Assembly: GCA_002105175.1 (NCBI GenBank)
Contig: MCGE01000002.1
Location: forward strand, 2,232,001-2,296,000
From: Absidia repens
Lineage: Eukaryota; Mucoromycota; Mucoromycetes; Mucorales; Cunninghamellaceae
Reading direction: 5' to 3'
DNA length: 64,000 bases
Shown here: positions 1 to 12,520 of the stretch, piece by piece
Layout of the letters: each line of letters starts with the position of its first letter
How positions within the stretch are numbered: position 1 is the first letter of the stretch
Position numbers and translations under genes: made by a program
Notes under the pieces: generated by a model
Seen by the model: the letters and a program-made list of their open reading frames with translations, nothing else
The model's database searches: none
What the model was told of the DNA's origin: nothing

Positions 1-104
1 GCCTCCCTTACCCCGCTGAAATCAAGAATAGAGCTCAAAAAAAAAAAAAAAAGAACGCACACTTACTCATCACTCATAAATATATATATATTATTTTTCT
101 TTAG

Positions 105-695
105 TATTTGTATGCAACAAATGTCAATCTGACGACTTTACTCGGATCCGATTTGAAAGTGTAATAACTGTTCTCCAAAACTCTTTTGGTAAATCCCAAT
201 TGCAAATTCGCGGTAAGAAACAGAAATTGAATGATGTGTTTGGTTTAGCAGTCAATACTCATATTACAACGGATTTCTCAAGGCGTTGGGTCTTTAGGCA
301 AGATATTACCAGCTTACAAGCAAAGCAACAATGATAGGGAAAACCTTAATCTCTATTTCTTGCCGTACAACAGTCAACTTGTGTCATCATCAACTATACC
401 TACAGGACAAGTAAAATGGACCGAATCATTTGAATTGTTGGTGACAAACCTTCGGGATCATATCATGGCTGCGCCGCGACGTACTGGAAAGAAAGGGCAA
501 ATATCAGAAAGAGAATGGTATGCACAAATAGGGTCAGGGTTGGTAAGAAGGGGGAGTGATTATTATTGTTTGCGTCGATTAACAAAATGACTTTTTGATA
601 GGTTTAGGAATGCGGTCAAACTTTATGAACTGGTGCGGAACTCTGAGTATATCGCTGATTACTTGAAAAACATGCGAAAACTGCGTGATGGATGA
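105..695 (+). CDS. Partial multi-exon gene, lineage-type unknown protein
   Basis: Coding-like exons can be read at 105-212, 298-542 and about 602-695, with the 5' end beyond the window. The first exon follows a TTTAG acceptor and encodes a CNKC pair. The second encodes a long hydrophilic stretch containing RRTGKKGQISEREWYAQIG. The third reads NAVKLYELVRNSEYIADYL and stops at 693-695. The first junction keeps phase. The last intron is ambiguous: the obvious donor at 543 does not give the best downstream frame, and a weaker GTCAGG donor a few bases upstream does. I do not recognise the family. Similar lineage-specific proteins without known function are common in Mucorales, but this is a recollection and not a match. 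It could also be a decayed copy. Confidence 0.4.
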
Positions 696-1489
696 CGCGC
701 TTGCTATTGGTATGATATACGTCAAACACTGAACTCTTGCGCCCTGATTTACTATTAGAAGTAGCATTCCTCCCATTTCTACCTATATTTCCCTTTAGGA
801 TATTGATTATTCGCTATAGTTTCATTATTCATATTATTTCTGATCAATAAAAAGTTGATGGTTTTATGCAATACACTACAGTACTGGGTTTTAAAAAACT
901 GGGAATGAGAAGGTTGTATGGTGCATTTCATCAAGAATCGCCATTACTTTTAACTAAGCTTTGAAGCGCTAAATTGTTTTGAAAAATAAAAGAACACTCT
1001 AGCTATTCTTTTGAAAGCCTTTAAGAAGATTTATTGAAGTTTAAATGTGCATTATGTCTTATGAAAAAGAAGTTTTAACGTTTCCAAGTTAGTCGGTGTT
1101 TGGACATTTTGGCTGTGAGCCTTGAAATCGAAATGATCCCAGACACTGAATTTTCCAAAAATGATAGGTGTTTATCTTAAACGCCGCTGTTACGAATGCT
1201 GCTCTGTACAGTCTCTATGGTCGAATTGGCTTTAATGATGAGCCTTTCTTTTTTAACCATAATAAATTTGTCTCTTATTACACTCATACACACAAAAAGA
1301 AAAGGAGTATTCAATATTTGATGGGCCTGATGGTTCAAAAAAAACAAGAGGATATCTTTTATTGAAGACTGAGAATACACTAAAATAATCAACAGACAAA
1401 TAGAGGCGGAGGGTGTAAGAAGGTATCTAAGTATAAAACAAACTAAAAGTATGATATAGCATACAATGGGACATATTTTTATATATTAA
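696..1489. other. Intergenic, possible gene remnants
   Basis: No complete gene is visible. Short open stretches (about 865-963 and 1168-1365, plus strand) read in a peptide-like way but have no start, splice or family context. AATAAA-type sequences occur at 846 and 987. The region may hold the 3' UTR or decayed exons of the left-edge gene. Confidence 0.3.
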
Positions 1490-2590
1490 AAAAAATAAGG
1501 ATCGTAAGAAAACTCAGCTATAGTAACTTTAATTTCGTTTTTTTGTCCCTCTGACTCTTTTTTTTCAAACAGAGCCCTAACAACCACTGCTGGATCCCAA
1601 GGCGCCGCCCATCCTTTTTTTTCTCAATCGCTGCCCACCCATAGTGCCAAATCACAGAGTCTTCCATCAAAACCCACACTTCAGAACCCCCTGCCACCTA
1701 GTGGCTACATAATTAATATTATTCTCAACTTTGTTCTTCAATATACCCCACCACAATAAAATACACTGTAATAGCTGTTTTTTCACACAAACACATCCCT
1801 TTATATAGATATATATATATATACAGACGCACTTTTTTTTTCTATGCATATGTAATACACATTCAATGAAGCTCATAATGTAAACGTACAACAGAGATGC
1901 TAAATATAATTAAAAGAACATATTTATTCAGTCGTAGATATAAACGATGACAAACTGTTACTAAACTAATGAGTGCTAATCTACTGTCGTTCCCAAATCC
2001 TTCATCCAAAATGAAAGCGTTTCCCCATGATGTTTGTTTTGCGTTTTTTAAAACGCCTCTAATTCAAGTTCTAACCACTAATCCTAGATCACCAGTTCCC
2101 CAGTGAGCCTTGCCATCATATCATTCAGACTATCATGAAGGAAAAAAAATAAAAAAGAAAGAAAAAGAGAGGGAAAAAAAAGGGGACCAAAAAAAAAAAA
2201 AAATAGAAAGCAAAATGCGGAGCCTGAATCATCCAGCTTTTTTTTTATGTCAAAAAATCAGGGAAGTGCAAATAAAAATTAAATAAACGGGCAATCGCCA
2301 TAATTACCATATAGCATAATTCGTTTTATCTTCCAGTGGAAAGGCAGTTGCAACCACTACATAATCAAACTCTAATCTCTCCGACGCATTTCAAGTAAGC
2401 TATTATTTCAGCACACAAAAAACCCATTGACGACGCGCTGAGCTGGGCCCCAAGGGGATGCCCACCAAAGTGCGAAATGGCGGAGGCTTTAATCCTATCC
2501 CATCGAAACCCACACTTTAATAAAAAAAACTGTGACACCCAGTAAATCGAAAGATTTCCAAAAGCTCCAGCGGAGCGCCAGAGCGTTTAT
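1490..2590. repeat. DR-B repeat, copy 1 (~1.1 kb)
   Basis: This stretch is nearly identical over about 1 kb to 54775-55834, in the same orientation. Its right end, with the GACGACGCGCTGAGC and CTCCAGCGGAGCGCCAGAGCG segments, recurs at 56755-57065. It has no long ORF. A module inside it (about 1920-2220) resembles a diverged DR-A unit on the minus strand, including TTTATTCA, CTAAACTAATG and an AAAATGAAAG...TTTCCC core. It is probably a mobile or segmentally copied non-coding element. Confidence 0.8.
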
Positions 2591-2830
2591 TCAGATAAAA
2601 ATAAATCAAGACAATGGCTAAATATCACTATTCGAAGATACTAATCCCGTGGCAGCAGGAGATGGATCCGAACTGAAAGGGTTTCCCAATGTATTTGGTA
2701 TGTCCAATGTTAAAACCCCTCAGATTCTATGTCTAATACTAGCTAATATGAATCTAACCTCATCGTAACATCATGAATGTTCAATGCTGTTGACAAAAAA
2801 AAAAAAAAAAAAAGGAGAGAGAACGAGAGG
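2590..2830 (-). repeat. DR-A family fragment (copy 10)
   Basis: The minus strand carries the diverged DR-A core: a GGGAAACCCTTTCAGTTCGGATCC-like segment (2660-2690) and the downstream TTAGCTAG-type 3' motif next to a poly-A (pyrimidine) tract at 2795-2815. The CACGTG box seen in full copies is not recognisable. It directly abuts DR-B copy 1. Confidence 0.55.
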
Positions 2831-3755
2831 AAAATGGTAAAAGCAAAATATTTCTTATTCACACGGAATTTGGAATTGCAAAATTGAAGTTCAGGGGCGG
2901 TTCTTGGTGAAATGCACAATAGAAAATGGATGTACAGGATACATGAAATAAATTCAATGAAGGGCACATAAAAAAAAAAAAGCCTCGATGAGCTTATATC
3001 ATAAAAATATGTTGAGTGAAGCGCACTGGAAGGTATTTCGATCATCTGCATAACATCACCCACCTTCTTCTTTTTTTACTGGTAAAAACATCTTTGGTGT
3101 TGCCATGCCTAGACCCCTCAGCCAAAACCAACCAGTTTCCAAATTCCTATGGTAACACTTTTTTTTTTTTTTACAAACAAAAGCCTTCATAGGCAACGTA
3201 TCATCACTTCTTTTGACGTGGCTATTACATCATTTGCTGTTATGCGTTTTGTTATCAAGTGAAATTAACATCCTTTCGCATCGTGACACCTATATTGTTT
3301 TTAAGCGCTTACTGAACTGCTCAGTAATACACCCGCCTACCCCCACACAAACCCGCACACAAACACAAGCACATGCACACGCATAAATCAGAGAGATGGT
3401 ACGAAAGCTATCGTTCTTTTATTATATTACATAGACGTCATGTACATACAAATAAATGGCTAAGACAAAAGCAACGTAATATGGTATAAATAAAAATGGT
3501 ATAATAAAATTACAATATTTATTGGAGCAAAGCATTGGGACACATAAAAAAAAAGTAGTAAAACATAATATAGTAAAAAGTACACATAATAATAGAGAAT
3601 ACATAAGAGTAAGACGAAGATAGCGATAACACATAATAATAGAGAATACATATGGAGTAAGACGAAGATAACAATAACAATAACAATAACAATAACAATA
3701 AACTAAAATAAAAACTACGGATGATGTAGGAGACGTGATTAAACTATTTACTAAA
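2830..3755. other. AT-rich intergenic DNA and 3' region of the arrestin gene
   Basis: No gene is seen. There are several A or T runs of 10 or more. A short AATAAC tandem repeat lies at about 3671-3702. On the minus strand, directly after the arrestin stop, the sequence TTAGTTTAGTAAATAGTTTAAT matches the 3'-end signature found after other genes in this window. Confidence 0.6.
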
Positions 3756-5189
3756 CTAATGCTGTTCCTGTCCATCCAGGAAATCGTTGGTAATGGTATT
3801 GCTGCCACTATTACTGCTGCCGGAGGTTGATACCGCAGGACAAGTTTCCAAAGTCTGTAGGTAAACAGGTGGAGAATCAGAAGCCGTTTGTCGATAAGAT
3901 GGAGGCACGTCCGGCTTTTGATCTTTCCAAGTGGTGTGACGGGAGGTGATCACTATAGGGAGTTCCAGAGAGCACACTGTTATGCTACTTCTACGATGCC
4001 GTTGTTGCTTTCCTTGGGCTCGAGTGGTCTTGCCTTTTAGTAAATGTGATTCCGCATGAGACTTGTTTTTCAGAGAAAAGAATGATGTGAGGGAGGGCGA
4101 CGACAAGGATCGGCCGTACAATGAAGATGATGAAGGTGACGCTGATGCTGATAAAGATCTAATTCGTTCTTGTTGAGGTTGCTTGTTATTGTCGATTTGC
4201 TCCGGTGACCCTGAGGTGTATTCGGCGGCTTCGTTTGTCAATTCGTGGCGCTGTGCTTCTTCTACCGTTTGATCATCCCCATAAAATCGTTGAAGCAGAA
4301 TATTCACTACCAACGAGTGAGAGACTTGGATTAATCGGCTGCTGGTATCAGCATTGACGCGAGGTATAAGACGTAAGACAGCATCGTAGTTTTGATGTTT
4401 TGTTGGATCATAGTCAGAAGTTTGGTCAGGATAAATAGTGTTGTATCCAAGAGGGTAAGTGTCATCCGAATGAGACGCCATCACGCGAGATTGAGAGTCA
4501 GTTGTTCTGTATTGCACTCGTTCCCTAATACCCCACGTAATTGATTTCATGCTGTAGTAATCAGGTTGTTGTAGTTGAATATACAATTCGAGTCGAATCA
4601 GACCACCTTCACGATATGTCATTGTTGGTGCCGTTCCATAGTATTGAATCTTGTCTGTATGCTTCGTTCCATGGATTGTTGAGATAGAATGTGACAGTGA
4701 TTCCAGATCTGCCATAAGACACCTCTTGATAGGGATATCCATAGAGTGCCGTAAATCAGTAGAAAACATGGACCGATATATTGCACAAGTGAGTAGATAT
4801 CGTTGGGAACCCCGTGACCCTTCAAAACTTGCAGGAAGAAAAGATGGAAGATCGAAGGAGAATCGATAGGAATGGATACCAGGTGGAATATTGTGAATTT
4901 CACCATCTTGACCAATGAATTCTTGCTGGCGACTGAAGAGAGATCTTGTTTCACTTGTGCCGGATACGATTGACATGCCCACACTGTTCACCGTTTTCAA
5001 ATAGACCTTGCAACAACCTTCAAAAGTGACAATGAGACGGCACACCTTGATTGGATGTTTGACATTTAGTACACAATGACCCGACAAGATACAGCCTTCG
5101 CCTTCGTCGTCAGGCATGCCTTGCATAATTCCAGTAAACGTATCATCCAATGAGAAGGAAATGGCGACGTCTTCTTTCGAGAGAAACAT
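3756..5189 (-). CDS. Alpha-arrestin (ART-type ubiquitin-ligase adaptor)
   Basis: One uninterrupted exon encodes 477 aa when translation starts at the ATG at 5189. The open frame continues upstream to 5249 but only with a TTG, so the downstream ATG is preferred. The N-terminal ~300 residues have the alternating hydrophobic pattern of an arrestin N/C fold (VKHPIKVCRLIVTFEG, PPGIHSYRFSFDLP, QRYLLTCAIYRS). The C-terminus is basic and serine-rich and carries two PPxY motifs (DVPPSYRQ and SPPVYLQ). By analogy with yeast ART proteins, these bind WW domains of a Rsp5/Nedd4-type ligase to direct endocytosis of plasma-membrane transporters. The gene lies about 210 bases downstream of the Ku70 stop on the same strand. 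The cargo cannot be told from sequence. Confidence 0.85.
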   Translation of the reverse strand: MFLSKEDVAISFSLDDTFTGIMQGMPDDEGEGCILSGHCVLNVKHPIKVCRLIVTFEGCCKVYLKTVNSVGMSIVSGTSETRSLFSRQQEFIGQDGEIHNIPPGIHSYRFSFDLPSFLPASFEGSRGSQRYLLTCAIYRSMFSTDLRHSMDIPIKRCLMADLESLSHSISTIHGTKHTDKIQYYGTAPTMTYREGGLIRLELYIQLQQPDYYSMKSITWGIRERVQYRTTDSQSRVMASHSDDTYPLGYNTIYPDQTSDYDPTKHQNYDAVLRLIPRVNADTSSRLIQVSHSLVVNILLQRFYGDDQTVEEAQRHELTNEAAEYTSGSPEQIDNNKQPQQERIRSLSASASPSSSSLYGRSLSSPSLTSFFSLKNKSHAESHLLKGKTTRAQGKQQRHRRSSITVCSLELPIVITSRHTTWKDQKPDVPPSYRQTASDSPPVYLQTLETCPAVSTSGSSNSGSNTITNDFLDGQEQH

Positions 5190-5402
5190 ATAGTGTGAGG
5201 GATAAAAATCAAAGGGAGGTGGTTTGAATGAGGTAATAATAATGAGCAAAAAAAAAAAAAAAACAAGAGAGAGAGAAAGGGAGTGTGATCGAGGAACAGA
5301 AAGGGGTATTTTGATCCGAAGTTTTTTTTATTGTCCGCCAAAGGCACAAGAGTATACTAAACTACGACTTCCGGCTAATATAGATTTCATCTGCCATGGT
5401 GA

Positions 5403-8304
5403 TCATTGTTCCATTGCTTGACCGACTTGAGCGATGAGATTGGATTTGTTGCCTTTTGCTGTGATTCCTTTGGATGCAAGCCATTCTTTTAATACAGGCA
5501 CAGTGAGCTATAAAATAAATAAAACGGCATCATATAGAATAGAAACGTTAATGAGTATGTCAATCATGTGCAAGTTCTTTTTTCCTTACTACCTTGTCCA
5601 ATTTTTCACTTCGACACGCTTCTTCCACACTCAGAATAGGAGCCTGTCGTTTATTGCTACGTGTTCCAGTATCGCTGATTTCCTAAATCAATGCATATCA
5701 AAAATAGAACGATCAGCCACTAGATTTGGAATTCCGAATATAATAATAGTAATACTTACATCGGCATTGCGTTTAAAGTTCGGAATAAGATTTTTGAAGT
5801 TCAAGATGTCTTCTCCAGTTCGCTAATAAATTTAATAAAATAAAAACCATTTAGTCTTTCAAATCATATAATCAGCATCTGAATATTGACCGTTCCCAAT
5901 TTCCCTTTATAAACCCTGGATTGGACTTACGTTATTGATTGTTTCAAATTTCGGTATAGTTTTGTCCTCAGGATATTCAAATGGCTCATCCAGTGCGACC
6001 GCTTGTAGAAGGGCGTAGTGCTGTTGTAAACCTATATTCGAAAATAAATTTAATCACAGGTGCTTATAAATCAATTCATTCAGTCATTTACCTGGGTTTT
6101 GAAAGTCCATAGGATCATAGTCACTTTTGATGAATAATTTGTTCATGATAGTTTTCATTGAGTTCAACAGTTCATCCGAGGCTAAATTAGATAGACACAA
6201 TAAAGTGTCAGCAAAAAAACATATATACCTGGTTTTTATTGGTGTGCTTTACCTTGTGGTGTTGATTCAATTGGAATATTTCGGATATCATCGGCAAAGG
6301 GAAGCGAAATCAAATGGAACCCAGGAGGGGCCACCTGTACACCATCATCGTCGATTTTTTCAGCCTAAAATACCCAGATTAGTACTAGTCATGTAATTTA
6401 CTATAATTGCTCCGTTTACCTGGGGTAATAAAGCTACGGTTCTTGGAACAGTGTTGATCCGTGCCTGTAAGTTGCAAATCACGATTTTGTCTTGATCCAA
6501 AGCGGCATCCATTAAAGCAGTAAAAGTTCGAGTACTGCCTTCATAATCCTAAAATATGAAATCAACAGGTAAGAAATTATATTGAAAATACTTTTTTCTT
6601 CATAGATCACTTTCTACCTTCTCGTTTGGGTAAATAAACATAGCATGACGATAATTGTATTGTGGAAGGAGCGCAGCACGAGGTTTGAATCCAAGCAAAG
6701 TCAATCCTATTAGGATCTAAAATGGTTAGTAATTTCTCTTATGTTTGGACAGTTTTGTTTATATTACCTGGAGCATCAAATTTACGCATAGTTTCAATTT
6801 CTTCCTTTGTAAACACAACCTTTTCACCACCAAATAGGAAGAAATACTTGACATCAAGATCTGAGAGAATGAGGTTGGAGTCCTATGACATCAAATCACG
6901 TTAGTGGTTCACATGATAAATGGGATGCCATTTTTTTCTACTTACCACACATTTATATGTTGTCATAGTTTGAACTTCTTTGATCCTTTCACCACTGGTT
7001 ACGACTTTCTTTGCAGTAGCTTTTTTTTGTTCGATCAGGGGACAATATCTAGGAAACAAAATACAATGTGAGACTGTCGCAATTACAAACTGATCCTTCA
7101 TCGCTTACCCATTGATGCCGATCGTCAAATCCTTCCCAATGTGGAATGGTATACTAAACTGACTTCGTTTTCTGGTTTCTTTGCGCCGGATCTTGACCAT
7201 CAATTCTTCTAGTTTGAAGTTTCCTTGTTCATAGATATCACCCAAGTCGCCATCATCCAATGTGTTATCTTTGTCATCTTCGCGAGTCCATATATCCTAC
7301 AAAAACGAAATAGATGCACCATTAGTGAATTGCAAATACATATGAATATCCCTCCTCACTTGTTTATTAATACCTTATAAAAATATTTAGGATCAAAGGT
7401 ATGGTCAGGTCTGTCCAATCCAAAAGTTCAATGCGAATGCCCATATCCATCAGATCCTTACAAAAAAAAAAAAAATCAACAAGTCAATTTATATTCTATA
7501 TCGGTATAAGACATCATATATTACCTTTGCGCGTTGAATTGCTGGTCTCCGTAAGTTGCCATTACCGCCATGTGGATTATCATTGTTGGTGATCAAAAAG
7601 ATACGCTTGCTACTTACCCCTTTGGAGCTAAAATGTATACTCTGTTATTAGTGACCAAAATAAAGCAGAAGATATAACCAAAATTTTACTTACGCCGCAG
7701 CAAACATGTCTCCACAGGTCCAAAACACGTTGCCCAAAGGAAATTGAGTGGTAGTGATGCCATATTCTTCGGTAAGTGATACTTCGTTGGTAATAAGATT
7801 TTCAGCTTGTTTAATACGACCAGGTGTTGGATAATCCAGTTCTTGTAAGATATAAATATGATCGAATTCAGCAGGATTTTCCTTCCGTTCCTACATTGAA
7901 CATATAAAAAAAGTAAATCGTTAGTAATTCACAACGCGATCTTTTATATGTTAAACTGTAATGGGATTTACCGTTCCAAATAACACTACGCCGACTAAAT
8001 CAGTGGTATTGCTAAAAACCTTGCTGAGCAATACAGATTGAACACACTTTAATGCTTCAGTAAAAGGAATGTTCCCATTTTCTTCGGAGACCATCATTCT
8101 GGGAGAACAGTCGATAGCAAAGATGATCATATCGCGACTGTCAAATTCAGCCTAAAAAAAAAAAAGCAGAGAAAACAAGTCAATAAAGCACGAATAAATA
8201 AACATAGTAAGCGCACTTACTGAGGAATCAGCTTCAGTTTCTTCATGCACGTCATCCTGGAGGAAATTTGAAGTAGCAGAGCCAAAGAAATTTGCGTTTG
8301 ACAT
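5403..8304 (-). CDS. KU70: Ku70, DNA-end binding subunit (16 exons, one apparent frameshift)
   Basis: Exons, 5' to 3': 8304-8221, 8151-7972, 7890-7694, 7627-7525, 7456-7374, 7296-7109, 7048-6946, 6882-6768, 6706-6618, 6548-6420, 6364-6253, 6181-6092, 6031-5931, 5822-5760, 5682-5593 and 5507-5403. All junctions are GT-AG and every exon except one joins in phase. The protein is about 610 aa, the usual Ku70 length. It shows a vWA-like domain (DMIIFAIDCSPRM, RIFLITNNDNPHG), the Ku core (KETRKRSQFSIPFHIG, FGGEKVVFTKEEIETMRKFD, KPRAALLPQYNYRHAMFIYP) and a C-terminal SAP motif (LTVPVLKEWLASKGI). Ku70 pairs with Ku80 on broken DNA ends in non-homologous end joining. Exon 5 is 83 nt and lacks one base needed to keep frame (see findings). 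The gene is divergent from GH36, 223 bases apart. Confidence 0.92.
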
Positions 8305-8527
8305 TAATTTTTGGTTAAACAGCAAAACGAAATCGGAAAAGCATAAAAAAAAATGGGGGTTGCGCCGCTTATGTTGCGTTTAGAAAATCTCAGGAAATCT
8401 GCAAAATTAAATGTCCGATTTTTTTTTTGTTTCATTCAAATTGAACCGCCTTTTCTTCTTTTTCTTTTTTTTTTTTCTTTCGTTCTTTCTCATCGTATTA
8501 TCTCTTTTTCCTATTAATCAAATCAAC
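8305..8527. promoter_or_regulatory. Divergent promoter between Ku70 and GH36
   Basis: There are only 223 bases between the two start codons. The GH36 side has a strong T/CT-rich pyrimidine tract (about 8415-8510) directly before its ATG, a common fungal core-promoter feature. The element is inferred from position. Confidence 0.5.
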
Positions 8528-11073
8528 ATGAGCTTGTCTCCCGCATTCTTCCAAACTGCCTCTGCGCGTGTTGATATCAGCTATCAAGTGGTTTCCTCAC
8601 CCAACTGTGAAGTCATCAAAAGAAAGGATGCCATTGTTCGCCCAGGCACCGACTACAATGATGCCAATCTGATCCTCACCATTACTTGTGCGAAGGCGGA
8701 AGATGGCGGTTACTTATTGTATATACTCATCAAACCCAAAACCAATATTGAACTGGTACATTTTGAAGCAAAGTTCTCGACTGTCTTGACGGATCAGAAA
8801 ATGCTTGCTAACGGTTTCCAATCTTGGTCACAAACTCGCGAATTTGGAGCGAACGATCGTATTGCCGATATGAAGAAATCTGTTGCTTGGTATACTCAAT
8901 ACAATCTTCAAGGGTAGGTCATAAATAATAATAAGAATAAAAAGATCAAGATAGAGTGGCGGATGGGGAGGGAGGGAAGGGAGGGGAGAGACGTACGATG
9001 AACGCATATTGAATCCACTGGACTAAACCTTGTTTACTTCCTTGCATTTACTCTTGTAGTGACTACGATATATTTGCACACTCTGGGGAAAAGGGACAAA
9101 TCCATTCAAGCAGCTATACCCACTTCCGCGACATTCACAACAATATCACTTTCTTTGGATCACTCTCTGAAAACCTTGGTTACACTTACTTTAAAGGCGA
9201 CTTCAACACAAACACTTTTGGCATTTATAAAGATGTGCTGGGAAAATCGGTGGCCGCAAACCAATCATGTGCTCTCATCAAGGTTTGGATGAACCAAGGT
9301 CACGATGCTGAATGTCTCCTATGGGATAGCTATGCCTCTTTCTTTGAAGATAGACGAGTCATTCAAGAGGGTCAAGCTACTCGTCGTCATGTCAATGGTT
9401 GGACTTCTTGGTACAATTATTATGTAAGTATTTGGTGGTGATGCTGTGAAAAGCAAAATGGAGAAAGACGTAGTTATAGACGTAGTTATATAAATCAACT
9501 TACCTATCTATAATTTTTTTTTAAATAGGGTGATGTCAGCGAATCAATCATTATGGAAAATATTCAAGCTCTCAAGAAACACCAGTATCCTATCGATATC
9601 TTTCAAATCGACGATGGGTTCCAAACTGCTATCGGTGACTGGCTCTCAATTAACAACAAATTTCCAAGTGGTATGAAACCTATAGCAACGAAAATCAAGG
9701 AAGCCGGATTTAAGTCGGGATTATGGTTAGCTCCTTATATGGTCGGGTTTACTAGTGACATTGCCAAGAAATATCCACACTGGCTGATCCAAGACGAAAC
9801 AACTGGCAAACCTGTGGTTGCCTCTCCTAATTGGGGTGGTGCATATGGCCTGGACATTTATCAACCTGAAGCTCGGAATTATCTAAAGACGGTATTTGAT
9901 ACTGTGCTTCGGGATTGGGGATTCGATATGGTCAAGCTGGACTTCTGTTATGCAGCAGCAATGATTCCTCGACTAGGCAAAAGCAGGGGCGAAATTTTGT
10001 GGGACGCAATGAATCTGATCCGCGACTTGGCTGGACCTGATAAATTGATCCTTGGGTGCGGTGTGCCTTTGGCTGCTGCTTGGCGCAAGGTGGATTACTG
10101 CCGTATTGGTTCGGATGTGGCGAATTGGTGGGAAGACAGCAAGCTGAAGTATCTCCATGTGCGTGAACGTGTGTCCACTGCAAACTCCCTCACATCGACT
10201 TTGTTCCGGTGGACCATGTCGGATAGAATGTTTGGAAACGACCCTGATGTGATGATCCTGCGGAATAAAAACAACAAACTCAAGCCTGACGAACGTTACA
10301 CTCTCTGTGTGCTCAACAACATCCTTGGTGCTTTGGTATTTATCTCGGACAATGTCGCTGAATATGGACCTGACGAACATCTTTTGTATGGTGCTACCTT
10401 CCCCAAAATTGTGCCCATTGTGGATAGTGTAATCGAATTTAGACCATCCGTATTCATGATTCGATTTATGGTGATGGGTCAAAACGAAAAAACGGCTCCC
10501 CGTCGGTACACTACTTATGCCAATCTCTCCGATGAAGACCAAACCATCTATCTTCCTCCCTCGCAACCTCCCGCCATTCCTTCTTCAGCAGTCACCGGTG
10601 ATATTAAGGATACGCGCGACAAAGAGGAACCAACTCACTTGTTTTTTGCTACCGACAATGACATGCATATGGTCACCCCTGATCGCGATGCTCCATTATT
10701 CTATCACCCATCTTCCTGCTTCACGCTCAAGACCCACGAAACCAAAACATTTATGCATATACCTCGACCTGCTAAGGACAAGATCGTGTTCTTAGGATCA
10801 GCAAGTCATATTGTGCCCGGTACTGAAATTGAATCCATCCAACATACGCCTGGTCAAGGGATCAAATTGACCTTCTGCAAGCAAAACACGAGAAAACACC
10901 GGGTTTATCTTGGTATGGGCGACTATCTGGAAGACCGCAGCAAGAAAACTGCTACTGAACAACCCGAACTCAAGGTGAATGGCCAATCGGTATCCTGGGA
11001 GTACATTCCAGTGGAAGGAAAAGGTGAAGGCCGACCCTCAAGTCAAATCCGTGTTGCTGTAATGGAAGCTTAG
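8528..11073 (+). CDS. Alpha-galactosidase, glycoside hydrolase family 36
   Basis: Three exons (8528-8913, 9060-9423, 9529-11073) encode 764 aa with in-phase GT-AG introns. The N-terminal ~230 residues form the beta-sandwich region. Then comes the GH36 signature WTSWYNYY, the barrel strand IFQIDDGFQ, the KxD nucleophile motif MVKLDFCYAA (Asp388) and the RIGSDVANWW acid/base motif (Asp446). GH36 enzymes hydrolyse or transfer alpha-1,6-galactosyl groups from raffinose-family oligosaccharides. No signal peptide is visible, so it is probably intracellular. The start was chosen at the first ATG after the pyrimidine tract; an upstream in-frame ATG at 8411 lies within that tract and would add a poly-Phe leader. 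A second alpha-galactosidase of another family (GH27) lies at 31-34 kb. Confidence 0.92.
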
Positions 11074-12478
11074 TATCTGTAGCTTATTTATTAGTCTAGG
11101 TTATATATATATATATATATTTGTGCGTGTGTGTGTGTATTTATTATTATATTATGTCTATTTATTTGTCTTTATAATAAAAAATATCGTGATATTTACT
11201 TGACTCACTTCTTACGTTTTTCCTATATGGACACATTGAATTTTATTTTTGTCTTTTTCTGAAAAACCCAGAAAGGTTGAATGATGACGGGCAAAAAGGG
11301 GACGGAAAAGGGAGTGAGTAGTTATGGGCATAAATATCCTGTGGGCAAATGAGCTTGGTACAGTATTTAATTCCAAGAAAACAAAAACAAGAAAAGGAGG
11401 GGTAGGCCTTTTGGGTGAAAGAATAGGAAGAATGGCAGGAGGGGAAATAAAAATAGAGTCATGTTTTCCGAAGGATACATGTAAAAACAATGATTTCTAC
11501 AACAAAAAAGCAGTGGGTTCCTGGAACAATGAAAACATTTTTGTTTTTTTTTTCGCTCTTTTGTTTTGTGTATGTCATAGTTAACAGTGCAAGTACAGAT
11601 GCCAGGTTAAAGTGAGGTGTAAACAATAAAGCACTTCGGTATGCCTCCTTCTTTATTTACCGTATTAATGAATACATGGTGGTAATAGGTTGACTTCCTG
11701 ATTTTTATTGATTTTACCTGCAATGTTTAGTGCAGTTCAGCAAGAAGGTAAAAAAAAAATGCAGTCTCGCTGAAAGTGCCAAAGAGTGTTTTTTTTTTTT
11801 TGTTTTTTTTTTTTTTACTTTATAATAAAACGTTTAACCACATAATACAATAGTAAAGGTAAACAAGAAAAAAGATGAAGGATTGGAAGTCGTTTTTAGA
11901 AAAGAAGTAGGTATATAAAGTTGGTCGGTTTTGGATTAGGGGTCGAGGAATTGCTACGCCATGGACGTTTACAAAAAAACCACAATAAGGAATTGGATAG
12001 TAACGACTGCTAAATACCTTTTAGTGAGCTTCGATCATGCTCCTATCGCTTTCTATTTATTATGCATCCGCCCATGTCCATTTTATAAAACAATTCAGAG
12101 TATTACTCTCATCCTCTATATTTAGAAAGCCAGTACATTATACGGAGCGCTGAGCACAATGGTTGATCGATGCTACCTCATATCATATCACGGTCCTTTT
12201 TACACACATTATATTAGAATGTTTTTACAACATGCGCAGGAACTCTACTGTACTTTACTGTAAAGTGCAGTCTGAAGACACGCACTTGACAAGATAACTA
12301 AACGTTTGAGAGACGATGTCAAAGCCAAAAGTCAAAGACATATTTTATTCAGATGTACATATATATGTGCTACGGCTACTACACTAAACTGGTCTAATAA
12401 TAATACTACAACACATATCTAAATGTTATATGATGTAGGGTGTTTTTGGGTGAGCATGAAGTGTGGAGATATCTTGTG

Positions 12479-12520
<42 letters not shown>

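Noticed and set aside
5190..5249. N-terminal extension of the arrestin (LIIITSFKPPPFDFYPSHY)
   Set aside because: It begins with TTG and follows an A run; the first in-frame ATG (5189) precedes the arrestin domain directly.
9973..10566. 197-aa minus-strand frame opposite the GH36 gene
   Set aside because: It is the antisense shadow of a well-supported exon with conserved GH36 motifs.
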